From the NCBI GenBank assembly GCA_937973585.1, contig CALJKN010000221.1:1-55340 (forward strand): a DNA stretch of 55,340 bases, read 5' to 3'. The notes under the pieces are model-generated. The model was given only the letters and a program-made list of their open reading frames with translations. It made no database searches and was not told the origin of the DNA. The number at the start of each line of letters is the position of its first letter. Within the stretch, counting starts at the first letter, position 1. Position numbers and translations under genes: made by a program. The DNA is from an uncultured Helicobacteraceae bacterium. Lineage in GTDB: Bacteria > Campylobacterota > Campylobacteria > Campylobacterales > UBA6016. Shown here piece by piece: positions 38,943 to 48,107 of this stretch.

Positions 38943-40406
38943 ATGCAAAATAACGCTACACTAAGCTACGACTACACGGTTGCTAAGTATTTTATGCTTA
39001 TTTCCATCGTGCTTGGTTTTGTCGGCATGTTGGTAGGCGTAATTTTAGCTTTCCAATTAGCTTTTCCGGTTCTTAGCAACCTAGGTGGAGAATTTCTCAC
39101 TTTTGGTAGATTAAGACCGCTTCATACTAACGCCGTTGTTTACGGTTTTACTATTCCTGCTGTATTCTCTACATTCTTTTATGTAGCTCAGAGAACTTTA
39201 AAAGTTTCACTTGCTGAGAGCAAATTTCTAAATACTGTGGCAAAACTTATGGTTCCACTGTATGTAATTATTCTGGCCCTTGCTGTTGCGTCTTTCTTAA
39301 CTGGTACTGTTACTTCAAAAGAGTACGCAGAACTTGAATGGCCAATCGACCTTATGGTTGTTGTTGTTTGGGTTATGTGGGGTATCGTAATGTTTGGTAT
39401 GATTGGTATGAGAAGAGAGAAAACTCTATATATATCCATGTGGTATTACATAGCATGTTTCCTTGGTATAGCTATGCTTTACATCTTCAACAACCTTGAG
39501 GTTCCAACTGCGCTTGTTTCAGGTTACGGCTCAATGCTAAAATCTGTTTCTATGTATGCAGGCACTAACGACGCTCTTGTTCAATGGTGGTTTGGTCACA
39601 ATGCCGTTGCATTCGGTTTTACCGTGCCAATCGTTGCAATGATTTACTACTTCCTTCCAAAAGAAGCAGGTCAGCCTCTGTATTCTTATAAGCTTTCACT
39701 TATAGGTTTCTGGTCGCTGCTATTTGTCTACCTTTGGGCTGGTGGTCACCACTTGATTTATTCTACCGTTCCTGACTGGATGCAAACAATGGGTTCTGTA
39801 TTCTCCGTTGTTCTAATCTTGCCTTCTTGGGCGTCTGCTATTAACATTCTTCTCACGATGAAGGGTCAATGGCAACAACTAAAAGACAGTCCGCTAATCA
39901 AGTTTATGATTTTTGCATCGACTTTCTATATGTTCTCAACAATCGAAGGTCCAATTCAGTCAATCAAATCCGTAAATGCGCTTGCACACTTTACAAACTG
40001 GATTGTTGGACACGTTCATGACGGTGTTCTAGGCTGGGTTGTATTCATGATTATGTCTGCTTTCTATCACATGGCTCCAAGACTTTTCGGAAGAGAGATC
40101 TACTCGAAAAAACTTATGGATGCACAATTCTGGATTCAAACTACGGGTGTTGTACTTTACTTCTCCTCAATGTGGATCGCAGGTATTACGCAAGGTCTAA
40201 TGTGGAGAGCTACTGATGAATACGGTAGCCTTGCATATTCGTTTATCGATACTGTTAGAGTTCTATTCCCATACTATGTAATTAGGGCAGTGGGTGGAGC
40301 GCTATATCTAGCAGGTTTCGGTATGTTCATATACAATATGTACAAAACAATGTCGGCACCGAAGCTCGAAAAAGAGCCTCAATTCGCATCGCCGATGGGC
40401 GCTTAA
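38943..40406 (+). CDS. ccoN: cbb3-type cytochrome c oxidase subunit I
   Basis: 487 residues. The heme-copper catalytic subunit with about 12 membrane helices. Heme ligand histidines are in FGRLRPLHTNAVVYGF, WWFGHNAVAFGFTVPIV, WAGGHHLIYSTVPDWMQ and NWIVGHVHDGVLGWV. ATG 38943 is preferred over GTG 38937 because AAGGAGG ends 8 bases before the ATG. High-affinity terminal oxidase for microaerobic respiration. ccoO follows in 18 bases. Confidence 0.98.
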   Translation: MQNNATLSYDYTVAKYFMLISIVLGFVGMLVGVILAFQLAFPVLSNLGGEFLTFGRLRPLHTNAVVYGFTIPAVFSTFFYVAQRTLKVSLAESKFLNTVAKLMVPLYVIILALAVASFLTGTVTSKEYAELEWPIDLMVVVVWVMWGIVMFGMIGMRREKTLYISMWYYIACFLGIAMLYIFNNLEVPTALVSGYGSMLKSVSMYAGTNDALVQWWFGHNAVAFGFTVPIVAMIYYFLPKEAGQPLYSYKLSLIGFWSLLFVYLWAGGHHLIYSTVPDWMQTMGSVFSVVLILPSWASAINILLTMKGQWQQLKDSPLIKFMIFASTFYMFSTIEGPIQSIKSVNALAHFTNWIVGHVHDGVLGWVVFMIMSAFYHMAPRLFGREIYSKKLMDAQFWIQTTGVVLYFSSMWIAGITQGLMWRATDEYGSLAYSFIDTVRVLFPYYVIRAVGGALYLAGFGMFIYNMYKTMSAPKLEKEPQFASPMGA

Positions 40407-40424
40407 GAGAAGGGGGATAAAACT

Positions 40425-41090
40425 ATGTTTCATTGGTTAGAAAAAAATCCGTTCTTTTTTGCGGTCGGTGTTTTTGTTGTTATCTCTTTTGCTGGTCTTA
40501 TAGAGATAATTCCAAACTTTGCTCAGGCTTCAAGACCGATTGAAGGGCTAAAACCTTACACTCCGCTTGAAATTGCCGGTAGACAAGTTTATATAAAAGA
40601 GAGCTGCAACTCTTGCCACTCTCAGCTAATCAGACCGTTTAAATCTGAAACAGACAGATACGGTAAATACTCACTTAGCGGTGAATATGCTTACGACAGA
40701 CCGTTTTTGTGGGGTTCACTTAGAACTGGGCCAGATCTTCATAGGGTTGGTAACTATAGAACTACCGACTGGCATGAAAATCATATGAAAGATCCTGCGC
40801 TTATCGTACCGGGTTCAACTATGCCAAAATATCCATGGCTGTTTACAAAAAATGCAGACCTAGATACAGCGTATGCTGAAGCTTATACTGTAAAAACAGT
40901 CTTCAAAGTTCCTTATGATCAGTCTAATGGTGTCCCTCTAGGCTCTAGAGAAGATGCTCAAAAGAATATGATGGAGCAAGCTAAAGGTATCGTTGCGGAT
41001 ATGAAAGACAAAGACGTAAAAGAGGCTTTCGATAAAGGCGAAGTAAAAGAGATCGTTGCCTTGATCGCATATCTTAACAAACTAAAATAG
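40425..41090 (+). CDS. ccoO: cbb3-type cytochrome c oxidase subunit II (monoheme cytochrome c)
   Basis: 221 residues. One N-terminal anchor (FFFAVGVFVVISFAGLIEII), then a periplasmic cytochrome c domain with the heme-binding CNSCHSQLIRPFKSETDRYG and the conserved ITGPDLHRVG-like RTGPDLHRVGNYRTTDWHENHM; PGSTMPKYPWLF provides the axial Met region. Delivers electrons to CcoN. Confidence 0.98.
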   Translation: MFHWLEKNPFFFAVGVFVVISFAGLIEIIPNFAQASRPIEGLKPYTPLEIAGRQVYIKESCNSCHSQLIRPFKSETDRYGKYSLSGEYAYDRPFLWGSLRTGPDLHRVGNYRTTDWHENHMKDPALIVPGSTMPKYPWLFTKNADLDTAYAEAYTVKTVFKVPYDQSNGVPLGSREDAQKNMMEQAKGIVADMKDKDVKEAFDKGEVKEIVALIAYLNKLK

Positions 41091-41099
41091 GTACGGGCG

Positions 41100-41297
41100 A
41101 TGAATATAGGTCTCGTGCAGGCTTATGCATATTTTTTTAGCACGGTGCTTTTAGTTTTTCTACTTTATGCGTATGTGTATCACTTGTACACATCCAAAAA
41201 AAAGAGTGGGAAAGACTATGAAAGATATTCAGATATGGCTATGAATGACCGTATTGAAGACGCACCTGTTGAAAAACATAGTTTTGCAAAAAGCTAA
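41100..41297 (+). CDS. ccoQ: cbb3-type cytochrome c oxidase subunit CcoQ
   Basis: 65 residues with one transmembrane helix (about 8-28, YFFSTVLLVFLLYAYVYHLY) and a charged cytoplasmic tail. CcoQ stabilises the complex. It is 9 bases after ccoO and 21 before ccoP, at the standard position. Confidence 0.9.
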   Translation: MNIGLVQAYAYFFSTVLLVFLLYAYVYHLYTSKKKSGKDYERYSDMAMNDRIEDAPVEKHSFAKS

Positions 41298-41318
41298 ACA
41301 CATTAAGGAGCTAACAAA

Positions 41319-42212
41319 ATGCTAGGTTTTCTGGGAAAAGTTGACTTCGGCTCTGACCTAGTCGCCCTCCTTGGCGGTCTGGGGTTCTTTGTAGTCGTCG
41401 TTGCGACAGCTTATGTTGTCGGTGTTTATGTAAAAAGAATGAAGGAGAGTAGCGAAGCTAGCGCTCCACTTGCTGAAGAAAACTGGGATGGAATCAGAGA
41501 GTATAAAAATGATGTTCCAACCGGTTGGTTCGCTATATTCTTTATGTTGAATATTTGGGCTGCTTGGTATTGGTTGGCAGGCTACCCAGTTAATGCGTAT
41601 TCTCAAATCGGTGAGTACAATGATGAGGTTAAAGCTCACAACTCAAAGTTTGAAGCAAAATATTCTAGTGCAGATGTTAGCACTCTAAAGGCAATGGGCG
41701 AGAGTGTTTTCCTAGCTCAATGTGCTCAATGCCACGGTCAAACTGGTGACGGTATGAACGGTAAAGCCGCAGATCTGTCTAAATGGGGTAATGAAGAAGG
41801 TATAGTTGCTACGATCAAAAGTGGCGCCAAAGGTCTTTCTTTCCCAATGGGTGAAATGCCGGCAGGTTTAGCTGATGAAGCTGCGGCCAAAAAAATAGCT
41901 ACATACGTAATGGGTGAGCTTTCTGCTGCCAAAAAAGGCGGAGATGCTGCTGTTATAGCCGAAGGAAAAGCCGCTTATGCCGCTTCTTGCGCAAGCTGCC
42001 ACGGTGAAGACGGAAAAGGTATGAACGGAATGGCTCCGGATCTGACAACTTACGGTACACCTAAATTTACGGCTGAAACAGTACTTGTAAAAGGTAAAAA
42101 AGGACATATCGGTAGTATGCCGTCTTTTGAAAAATCTGGTCTTTTGAATAAAACCCAGTTTATGGCGGTTGCTACTTATATAAACTCAGAGATGAGTAAT
42201 CCTAAGAAATAA
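41319..42212 (+). CDS. ccoP: cbb3-type cytochrome c oxidase subunit III (diheme cytochrome c)
   Basis: 297 residues. An N-terminal membrane helix, a second near GWFAIFFMLNIWAAWYWL, then two cytochrome c domains with CAQCHGQTGDGMNGK and CASCHGEDGKGMNGM. The two domains are clearly repeats of each other, sharing C-x-x-C-H-G and DGMNG. It accepts electrons from soluble cytochromes. Confidence 0.97.
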   Translation: MLGFLGKVDFGSDLVALLGGLGFFVVVVATAYVVGVYVKRMKESSEASAPLAEENWDGIREYKNDVPTGWFAIFFMLNIWAAWYWLAGYPVNAYSQIGEYNDEVKAHNSKFEAKYSSADVSTLKAMGESVFLAQCAQCHGQTGDGMNGKAADLSKWGNEEGIVATIKSGAKGLSFPMGEMPAGLADEAAAKKIATYVMGELSAAKKGGDAAVIAEGKAAYAASCASCHGEDGKGMNGMAPDLTTYGTPKFTAETVLVKGKKGHIGSMPSFEKSGLLNKTQFMAVATYINSEMSNPKK

Positions 42213-42227
42213 GGTAGGGAGAAAGAT

Positions 42228-42419
42228 ATGTTTGGACTAAACGGTATAGGCGGAATGCTTATAGCAGTCGTATTGCTTTTGTCGATCGTAGGGTTTTTGG
42301 GAACAAATGCTCTTTTGGTTCAACAAAGCAATGCTTCTAACTACTACAAAATTGACGGTGAAAAAGAGGTTAAAATGATCGATAAAGCCGCTCAATCAAG
42401 AGTAGTTGACGCTAAGTAA
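42228..42419 (+). CDS. DUF4006-family membrane protein of the cbb3 operon
   Basis: 63 residues. One membrane helix (GIGGMLIAVVLLLSIVGFLGTNALLV) then a short hydrophilic tail. Small proteins of this kind follow ccoP in Campylobacterota (position of Cj1486c as I recall). Probably an oxidase assembly or stabilising subunit; its function is not known to me. Confidence 0.8.
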   Translation: MFGLNGIGGMLIAVVLLLSIVGFLGTNALLVQQSNASNYYKIDGEKEVKMIDKAAQSRVVDAK

Positions 42420-42429
42420 GGGGGCATAG

Positions 42430-42525
42430 ATGGATAAAAATATGATTTTAACAATAGGCCTCGTTGTACTTGCGGCTATAACGCTTTGGGCTGTAGTTAC
42501 GCCAAATCACCTATATGTAGGTTGA
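42430..42525 (+). CDS. 31-residue membrane microprotein in the cbb3 operon
   Basis: ATG 42430 encodes 31 residues starting MDKNMILTIGLVVLAAITLW and ending VTPNHLYVG. The hydrophobic core of about 18 residues makes one transmembrane helix. AAGGGGGC precedes the start by 5 bases, a good ribosome-binding site, and the gene begins 10 bases after the DUF4006 stop. This is too short for most gene finders. Spacing, ribosome-binding site and membrane character argue that it is real; by analogy with CcoH, CcoM or CydX it may be a small oxidase subunit. Confidence 0.6.
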   Translation: MDKNMILTIGLVVLAAITLWAVVTPNHLYVG

Positions 42526-42555
42526 TTAAAGTAATTTAGTGCTAGACTTCTATGG

Positions 42556-43155
42556 ATGAAAACATTAATCCGTAGAAGCTTTTTAGCATTTTTCCTCCTT
42601 TTAAATGTGGCTCACTCTAAGCCTGAAATTATCAATCAAAATATAATAAAACAATCTGCTTTTGATAAAATATCCCAAATAACCGAAGAGTTATATTCAA
42701 AAACCGGTGTAAGTATTGTAGCCCACTTTGTGGAGAAAGTAGAAAACGGTATACCGGAATATGAAAACAACGTAACTTCCAATATTTCACGCCCTTATGT
42801 TTTTTTGATTTTTGTTGCAAAAGACGAAAAAGTCGATATGGTTATTTCCGATGAATTAAAGTCGATTGTTGTTAAAAATGATGTACTGAGCCCTTTTCCT
42901 GGCGGCCCTATAATACCTATTTTGGCGGCTCAAGATAAAAATGGACTCGATGCAAAGTATTCTGCCGCTGCCCTAAACGGTGTAGCAGATATTGCCGACA
43001 GCATTGCCAAAAGTAGGAATGTTATATTGGAGTCCAATATTGGTTCGGATAGCAAGACTTTTATGCAAATACTGAGAGCAGTTTTTTATGGAACCATTGT
43101 TGTTGCTCTGTTTATATATGGCTATATGATATATCGCCGTAGGAGTCAAAAATGA
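42556..43155 (+). CDS. Signal-peptide, single-TM protein with TPM-like domain, cbb3 operon
   Basis: 199 residues. N-terminal signal (LIRRSFLAFFLLLNVAHS), a soluble periplasmic domain (about 25-170) with YSKTGVSIVAHFVEKVENG and PYVFLIFVAKDEKVDMVIS, reminiscent of TPM domains, and a C-terminal transmembrane anchor (FYGTIVVALFIYGYMIY) ending in RRRSQK. It overlaps the next gene by 4 bases. TPM proteins assist assembly of photosystem II in plants and have phosphatase-like folds; a role in oxidase biogenesis is only inferred from position. A closer ATG at 42552 reads into a stop after seven codons. Confidence 0.65.
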   Translation: MKTLIRRSFLAFFLLLNVAHSKPEIINQNIIKQSAFDKISQITEELYSKTGVSIVAHFVEKVENGIPEYENNVTSNISRPYVFLIFVAKDEKVDMVISDELKSIVVKNDVLSPFPGGPIIPILAAQDKNGLDAKYSAAALNGVADIADSIAKSRNVILESNIGSDSKTFMQILRAVFYGTIVVALFIYGYMIYRRRSQK

Positions 43156-43646
43156 AAAAAGAGAAAAATTTTTATCCGCTAGCATTAGGAATATTCGGTA
43201 TTTTGTTGGTTGGTGCACTTGGTTTTATGATAAAAATAGCTATCCAAAATCCTGTCCAGATGGACGACTCATATATGATGAACTATCGAGAAGTTGATAA
43301 AAACTATAATGATATAGTTGCTTCCGAAAAAAAATTTGACTCCATGTATGATGTAAATCTAACAACTGTCGCCTTGACAAAGGGCGCTAATAATATGATA
43401 TCTTTAGATATAAAAGACAAAAAAGGTTCTTTTGTTGAGGCCAATATTACTTGCCTAATAACAAGACCAGATTCAAATGAGCATAATATAAAGCTTACAG
43501 AGTTCACAAGGGATTCAAAAGGCTTATTTGTGTCGAAGTCTTTTAGCCTTCCTTTTTACGGGAGATGGAAAGCTATGTATAAAATAAATATCGGAGATGT
43601 GCAAAAATTTATCTCCGTAGAGACTTTTATCGATCCGAAAAAATAA
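43152..43646 (+). CDS. FixH/CcoH-like protein of the cbb3 operon
   Basis: 164 residues. One N-terminal membrane helix (PLALGIFGILLVGALGFMIKIA) and a periplasmic domain containing VQMDDSYMMNYREVDKNYNDIV, the DDYY-type motif of FixH proteins, and a C-terminal beta-rich part (FSLPFYGRWKAMYKINIGD). FixH/CcoH helps cbb3 oxidase assembly. alr starts on the base after its stop, so the operon seems to continue. Confidence 0.8.
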   Translation: MKKEKNFYPLALGIFGILLVGALGFMIKIAIQNPVQMDDSYMMNYREVDKNYNDIVASEKKFDSMYDVNLTTVALTKGANNMISLDIKDKKGSFVEANITCLITRPDSNEHNIKLTEFTRDSKGLFVSKSFSLPFYGRWKAMYKINIGDVQKFISVETFIDPKK

Positions 43647-44672
43647 ATGTCCGAAATCAGACTTTCTCAATCAGCTCTAAAGCATAATATATCTGTACTA
43701 TCCGAAAAAGCTCCTCTTCATAAGCTATTTATCGTCTTAAAAGATAATGCATACGGTCACGGTATTCTCCAATATGGATCTATGTGTCTGCAAAACGGCA
43801 TAAAAAACGTAGTTGTCAGAGACACCGAAGAGGCTCTTTTGGTTTCTGATATGTTTGAGACGATACTAGTTTTGGCGGAAAAAGCAGACTTTGTAAAGCA
43901 AGACAATATCCACTATGCAATCAATTCTTTCTCTCAGATACAAAGAATGCCGTCCGGCGTGAACGTGCACTTAAAAATAGATACGGGAATGCACAGAAAC
44001 GGTATAAATCCTAGGGAGCTACAAGATGCCTTGGATCTTATTCTGTCTAATTCATTGAGATTAAGGGGTGTTTTTTCTCATCTTAAATCCGGCGACGAGC
44101 TTGGTAGCCAGAGTTTTTGGCAGGAGCAATGTTTTAAAGATATCAAAAAGAGTGTTATTACATATTGTGACGGTAGAAATGTTGTTAGACCCCTTTTTCA
44201 TCTTTATAATTCGGCAGGATTATTTAGGGCAAACGGTATAGGTGAGTTTGATGCCGCTAGGATAGGGATTGCTGCTTACGGTTATTTGGATATGCCGCCA
44301 TCTTTTGGTGTTTTGCAGCTAAAGCCTGTTTTATCGCTTTGGGCGGATAAAATAGCATCTAGAGATGTAAAGGCAGGCGAGAGAATCGGGTATGGAGGAA
44401 TTGCGCTCATAGAGCAGGGGGGGACAATATCCACCTATGATGTCGGCTACGGCGACGGTTTTTTTAGGATCTCCGTGAATGGCGACTATATCCTTCCGAA
44501 AGGGAGAAGGATGCTTGGAAAAGTATGCATGGACTGTATTTTTGTTGACTCAGAGGATGACTCGATCTGCGTGTTTGACGACGCTTTGTTGCTTGCCAAC
44601 AGATATAAAACCATACCTTATGAAATTTTAGTAAGACTAAATCACAAAATAACAAGAGTAATAACGCCGTGA
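43647..44672 (+). CDS. alr: Alanine racemase
   Basis: 341 residues. The PLP-binding Lys is in LFIVLKDNAYGHGILQYG; HLKIDTGMHRNGI, the AARIGIAAYGYLD region and the C-terminal VGYGDGFFRISVNGDYILPKGRRMLGKVCMDCIFVD are typical, including the catalytic Tyr region (YGYLD / GYGGIALIE). It makes D-Ala for peptidoglycan. It is somewhat shorter than the E. coli enzyme, as in relatives. It starts directly after fixH and overlaps the nitrilase gene by 4 bases. Confidence 0.94.
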   Translation: MSEIRLSQSALKHNISVLSEKAPLHKLFIVLKDNAYGHGILQYGSMCLQNGIKNVVVRDTEEALLVSDMFETILVLAEKADFVKQDNIHYAINSFSQIQRMPSGVNVHLKIDTGMHRNGINPRELQDALDLILSNSLRLRGVFSHLKSGDELGSQSFWQEQCFKDIKKSVITYCDGRNVVRPLFHLYNSAGLFRANGIGEFDAARIGIAAYGYLDMPPSFGVLQLKPVLSLWADKIASRDVKAGERIGYGGIALIEQGGTISTYDVGYGDGFFRISVNGDYILPKGRRMLGKVCMDCIFVDSEDDSICVFDDALLLANRYKTIPYEILVRLNHKITRVITP

Positions 44673-45445
44673 AAATAGCCGTTGCCCTTTTGGATGCTTC
44701 AAAAAGCGGCAACGAACTTCGAGACTCTATTGCAAAGCTAACTAAAACGGCAAAACAAAATAAAGCACAAATTATTGTATTGCCAGAGTTATCGTACTCC
44801 GGTTATAATCCTGATCGTTTCGCAAAAGATGCGACCTTGTTAGATGAGACGGCCTCTTTCTTCGGTGATTTGGCGAGAGATAATCGGATTTTCATAATAG
44901 CCGGCGCAGCCGTTAAATCAAATAATCTCACAACCAATTCAGCGCTTGTATTCGACAATCTTGGTTCCTTGGTATCAAAGTACGACAAAATCCATTTATT
45001 TAGCAAAACTGCCGAACAAGATGTATTTTCCTGTGGAAGCAATCTGGTTAGCTTTGAGGTTGGAGATAAAAAATTCGGTATCTTTATTTGTTACGATCTC
45101 CGCTTTCCTGAGATTTTTTCTGCAATGTATGACGTTGATGCTTTTTTATGTATTGCGGCATGGCCGATCGAGAGAGCAGGGGTATTTGAGCTTCTTTTGA
45201 GGGCTAGAGCGATAGAAAACTGCAAGCCGATTTTTGTATCAAATTGGACTGGCGAGTCTGTAAATAGTATTAAATACGGTTGTGGTGCTTATGCCTTTGA
45301 TGCACTTGGGGAGAAAATTGATTCAAAAATTGTGACGGGTTGTGCAATATTTGAGTTTTTACCTAGCCCAAAAGATATTTTAGATAGCACGGACGATAAA
45401 CGATTTGATTTATATGTTGATTTTTATAGCCGTTTTATAAAATAA
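44669..45445 (+). CDS. Carbon-nitrogen hydrolase (nitrilase superfamily)
   Basis: 258 residues from a GTG start overlapping the alr stop. The catalytic triad is visible: Glu in IIVLPELSYSGYNP, Lys in KYDKIHLFSKTAEQD and Cys in FGIFICYDLRFPEIFSAM. Resembles omega-amidase/NIT2-like enzymes that hydrolyse amides such as 2-oxoglutaramate, but the substrate cannot be read. Ends the run that began with ccoN. Confidence 0.85.
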   Translation: MKIAVALLDASKSGNELRDSIAKLTKTAKQNKAQIIVLPELSYSGYNPDRFAKDATLLDETASFFGDLARDNRIFIIAGAAVKSNNLTTNSALVFDNLGSLVSKYDKIHLFSKTAEQDVFSCGSNLVSFEVGDKKFGIFICYDLRFPEIFSAMYDVDAFLCIAAWPIERAGVFELLLRARAIENCKPIFVSNWTGESVNSIKYGCGAYAFDALGEKIDSKIVTGCAIFEFLPSPKDILDSTDDKRFDLYVDFYSRFIK

Positions 45446-45513
45446 AAAATAATATATGAATAAAAACCTGCGAAGGCGGGATAGTTAATAAAAAACATAC
45501 TTAGAATGAGATT

Positions 45514-48030
45514 ATGCTAGCAAAAATAAGATTCGGAGATAGGCTTTTCTTAGTTACCTTGATTGTGCTTGCTATTTTTTTTAGCGCAGGCTTATTTTTT
45601 ATAGTAAAAGAAGAGAGTGGCGACAAAGGGCTATACTTGCAAAAAGAGGCTGAAGTACAAAAGAAGGTTTGGAGCTCTGTCGTAAACACCCATAAGGTGG
45701 GGATGAAGGCTTATTACGAGGCTTATATAAATACTGATAGCGTTAATTTGGCTCTTACAAAAGCTTTGAACGGTGGCGAAGCTGACAAGCAGCAAATTAG
45801 AGCCAAGCTTTTACAGGATCTGAAAAAAGTATATGCAGAACTGGGGGAGAGAAACGTAAAGCAGCTACATTTCCATGATCCTGACAATAACTCTTTTTTA
45901 AGATTTCATAAACCTGAAAAATACGGGGATTCGCTGAATGTCAGCAGACCGTCCGTTGTAATCGCAAATAGGCATCTTGTTCCGGTTCAGGGGTTTGAAA
46001 CCGGTAGAGTCGTAAGTGGTTTTAGAAATGTGTTTCCTATAGTTCATAACGGCGTGCATCTGGGAAGCGTAGAACTTAGCCAGCCTTTTGAGGCTATCAG
46101 AAATGAGATGAGAGAGCTAGACAACGATAAGAATCCTTATCTGGCCATAAAAGCAGAAGCGATATATCCGAAAATCTTTGATAGTCAAAAGGATCTTTAC
46201 GAAAAAAGTGCTTTTAGCGATAAATGGGTTATAGAAAAAAGTCATGACGGCGCTTATCCAAAAGATGAGTATATCGGTGTATCGGGGCTGTTGAAAAATA
46301 ACTCTGAATTTTTAGGGAGGCTAGCTTCCGGTGAAAATTTTGGATTAGAGGTTGTAAATAACTCAAAAAATTTTGCGGTGGTAGCTACCCCCGTTTTTGA
46401 CGTTGAACAAAAACATGTTGCATCGCTTGTTAGTATCTATAGATCTGCATGGCTTGAAAAAATAGAGAGAGATTTTTATTTTAACCTTTTTTATCTATCC
46501 GGTTTTTTTGTAATGCTTTTATTTGTGATATTCTGGCTTTTTAAAAACAGACGTTCGCTGGAGATAGAGAGACGGAAAATGTCTCTGATTGCGGAGAGTA
46601 TGACCGACGGCCTCTATGTCATGGATAGCGATGGGATTACAACATATATAAATAAGAGTGCCTTGAGGCTGTTGGAGCTAAAAAAAGAGGAGATTATCGG
46701 AAAAATTGCCCATGATGTATTCCACTCCCACTCTCAAAATAACAATCTATCATTCAGGTTTTGTCCGATATATACGACAACAGTCAAACAGCACTCTACC
46801 TATCAGGGGATGGATAGCTTTAAGACAAAAAACGGAGATGTTTTTTTTGCAGACATCACAAGCGCCCCGATAATAGACAATAATGATGTAATAGGCTCGG
46901 TGACTGTTTTTAGGGATATTAATGAGAGGATGCAGTATGTCCACAAAATAAACGAGCTTGCCGCCTCTATCCCGGGTGTTATATATCAGTATAGGCTCCA
47001 AAAAAACGGAGTCGGTGAGTTTGCGTATATTAGTGCATCTAGCTTTCAGATTTTCGGTGTTTTACCCGCTGATGCGATGAAAAACGGCGATTTGATACTC
47101 CAAAAAATACACAGCTCTGATTTACAAAGATTCAAAGAGAGCCTTCAGTCTTCGGCCAAAACAATGTCGGCATGGAATTGCGAATTTAGGGTAGTAAACG
47201 ATGGAAAAATAAGATGGGTAGAAGGGGGTGCAATTCCGAAAAAAGAGTCATTCGGTGTTATATCGTGGCATGGCTATATATCGGATATTACCGATAAAAA
47301 AGAGACCTCCGAATCACTCCTGATACAGCAGCACAAACTGGCGCAGCTAGGCTCCATGGTGGGCGCTATAGCTCACCAATGGAAGCAGCCGCTCAATACC
47401 TTTTGGATAGCTGCCCAAAATCTAAAAATAAGCCACGAGCTAAATGAGTTAACAAAAGAGGATATGGACGAGTTTATCGCCAAAACAAAAGAGCAGGTAA
47501 AGTTTATGTCTCAGACGATAGATGATTTCAAAAATTTTTACAAACCGTCTCTTGCAAAACAGGTTTTTGATGTGTGCGAGGCGATTAAAAGTACAATTCC
47601 CATAGTTAGCCCTCAGCTAAAAAAAATGCATATATCTCTATCGCTAGAACTACAAACAGGTATCCACTGCTACGGTTATGAGGGTGAGTTTAAACATGTT
47701 TTGGTAAATCTGATAGCAAATGCCAACGATGCTTTTAAGCATACCGCAGATGCCGATAGGAAGATCACTGTTTTGTTATATAGCGATCACCGTTTTGCCG
47801 TAACAGAAATAATAGACAATGCCGGCGGTATCGAAGGGGCGCTTTTGCCTGATAAAATTTTTGAGCCTTACTTTACAACCAAGGGGGAGGATGGTACCGG
47901 AATCGGACTCTCGCTTTCAAAAATAATAATAGAAAATAAGATGGACGGGGCTATCTTTGTCGAAAATGCCGATAAAGGGGCGAAATTTACAATCAAACTG
48001 CCTTTGTCGGACACCATTCCGTCCGCCTGA
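45514..48030 (+). CDS. Orphan membrane sensor histidine kinase with Cache-like and PAS domains
   Basis: 838 residues. TM1 (about 11-32), a large periplasmic sensor (33-315) with QLHFHDPDNNSFLRFHKPEK and GFRNVFPIVHNGVHLGSVELS, like double-Cache type 3 domains, TM2 (about 322-343), a first PAS domain (TDGLYVMDSDGITTYINKSA), a second PAS (IPGVIYQYR...RWVEGGAIPKKE), then HisKA with His about residue 620 in AIAHQWKQPLNTFW, N-box NLIANANDAF, G1 DNAGGIEGA, PYFTTKGEDGTGIGLSLSK. All kinase boxes are intact. No response regulator is adjacent. Ligand unknown. Confidence 0.9.
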   Translation: MLAKIRFGDRLFLVTLIVLAIFFSAGLFFIVKEESGDKGLYLQKEAEVQKKVWSSVVNTHKVGMKAYYEAYINTDSVNLALTKALNGGEADKQQIRAKLLQDLKKVYAELGERNVKQLHFHDPDNNSFLRFHKPEKYGDSLNVSRPSVVIANRHLVPVQGFETGRVVSGFRNVFPIVHNGVHLGSVELSQPFEAIRNEMRELDNDKNPYLAIKAEAIYPKIFDSQKDLYEKSAFSDKWVIEKSHDGAYPKDEYIGVSGLLKNNSEFLGRLASGENFGLEVVNNSKNFAVVATPVFDVEQKHVASLVSIYRSAWLEKIERDFYFNLFYLSGFFVMLLFVIFWLFKNRRSLEIERRKMSLIAESMTDGLYVMDSDGITTYINKSALRLLELKKEEIIGKIAHDVFHSHSQNNNLSFRFCPIYTTTVKQHSTYQGMDSFKTKNGDVFFADITSAPIIDNNDVIGSVTVFRDINERMQYVHKINELAASIPGVIYQYRLQKNGVGEFAYISASSFQIFGVLPADAMKNGDLILQKIHSSDLQRFKESLQSSAKTMSAWNCEFRVVNDGKIRWVEGGAIPKKESFGVISWHGYISDITDKKETSESLLIQQHKLAQLGSMVGAIAHQWKQPLNTFWIAAQNLKISHELNELTKEDMDEFIAKTKEQVKFMSQTIDDFKNFYKPSLAKQVFDVCEAIKSTIPIVSPQLKKMHISLSLELQTGIHCYGYEGEFKHVLVNLIANANDAFKHTADADRKITVLLYSDHRFAVTEIIDNAGGIEGALLPDKIFEPYFTTKGEDGTGIGLSLSKIIIENKMDGAIFVENADKGAKFTIKLPLSDTIPSA

Positions 48031-48107
48031 CAAAGCGGTTATTTTGGAGATTTGTTGTAAAATAAAACAAGCGGTTATTACAAAACCACAAGTTTTATAA
48101 GGGAGCC

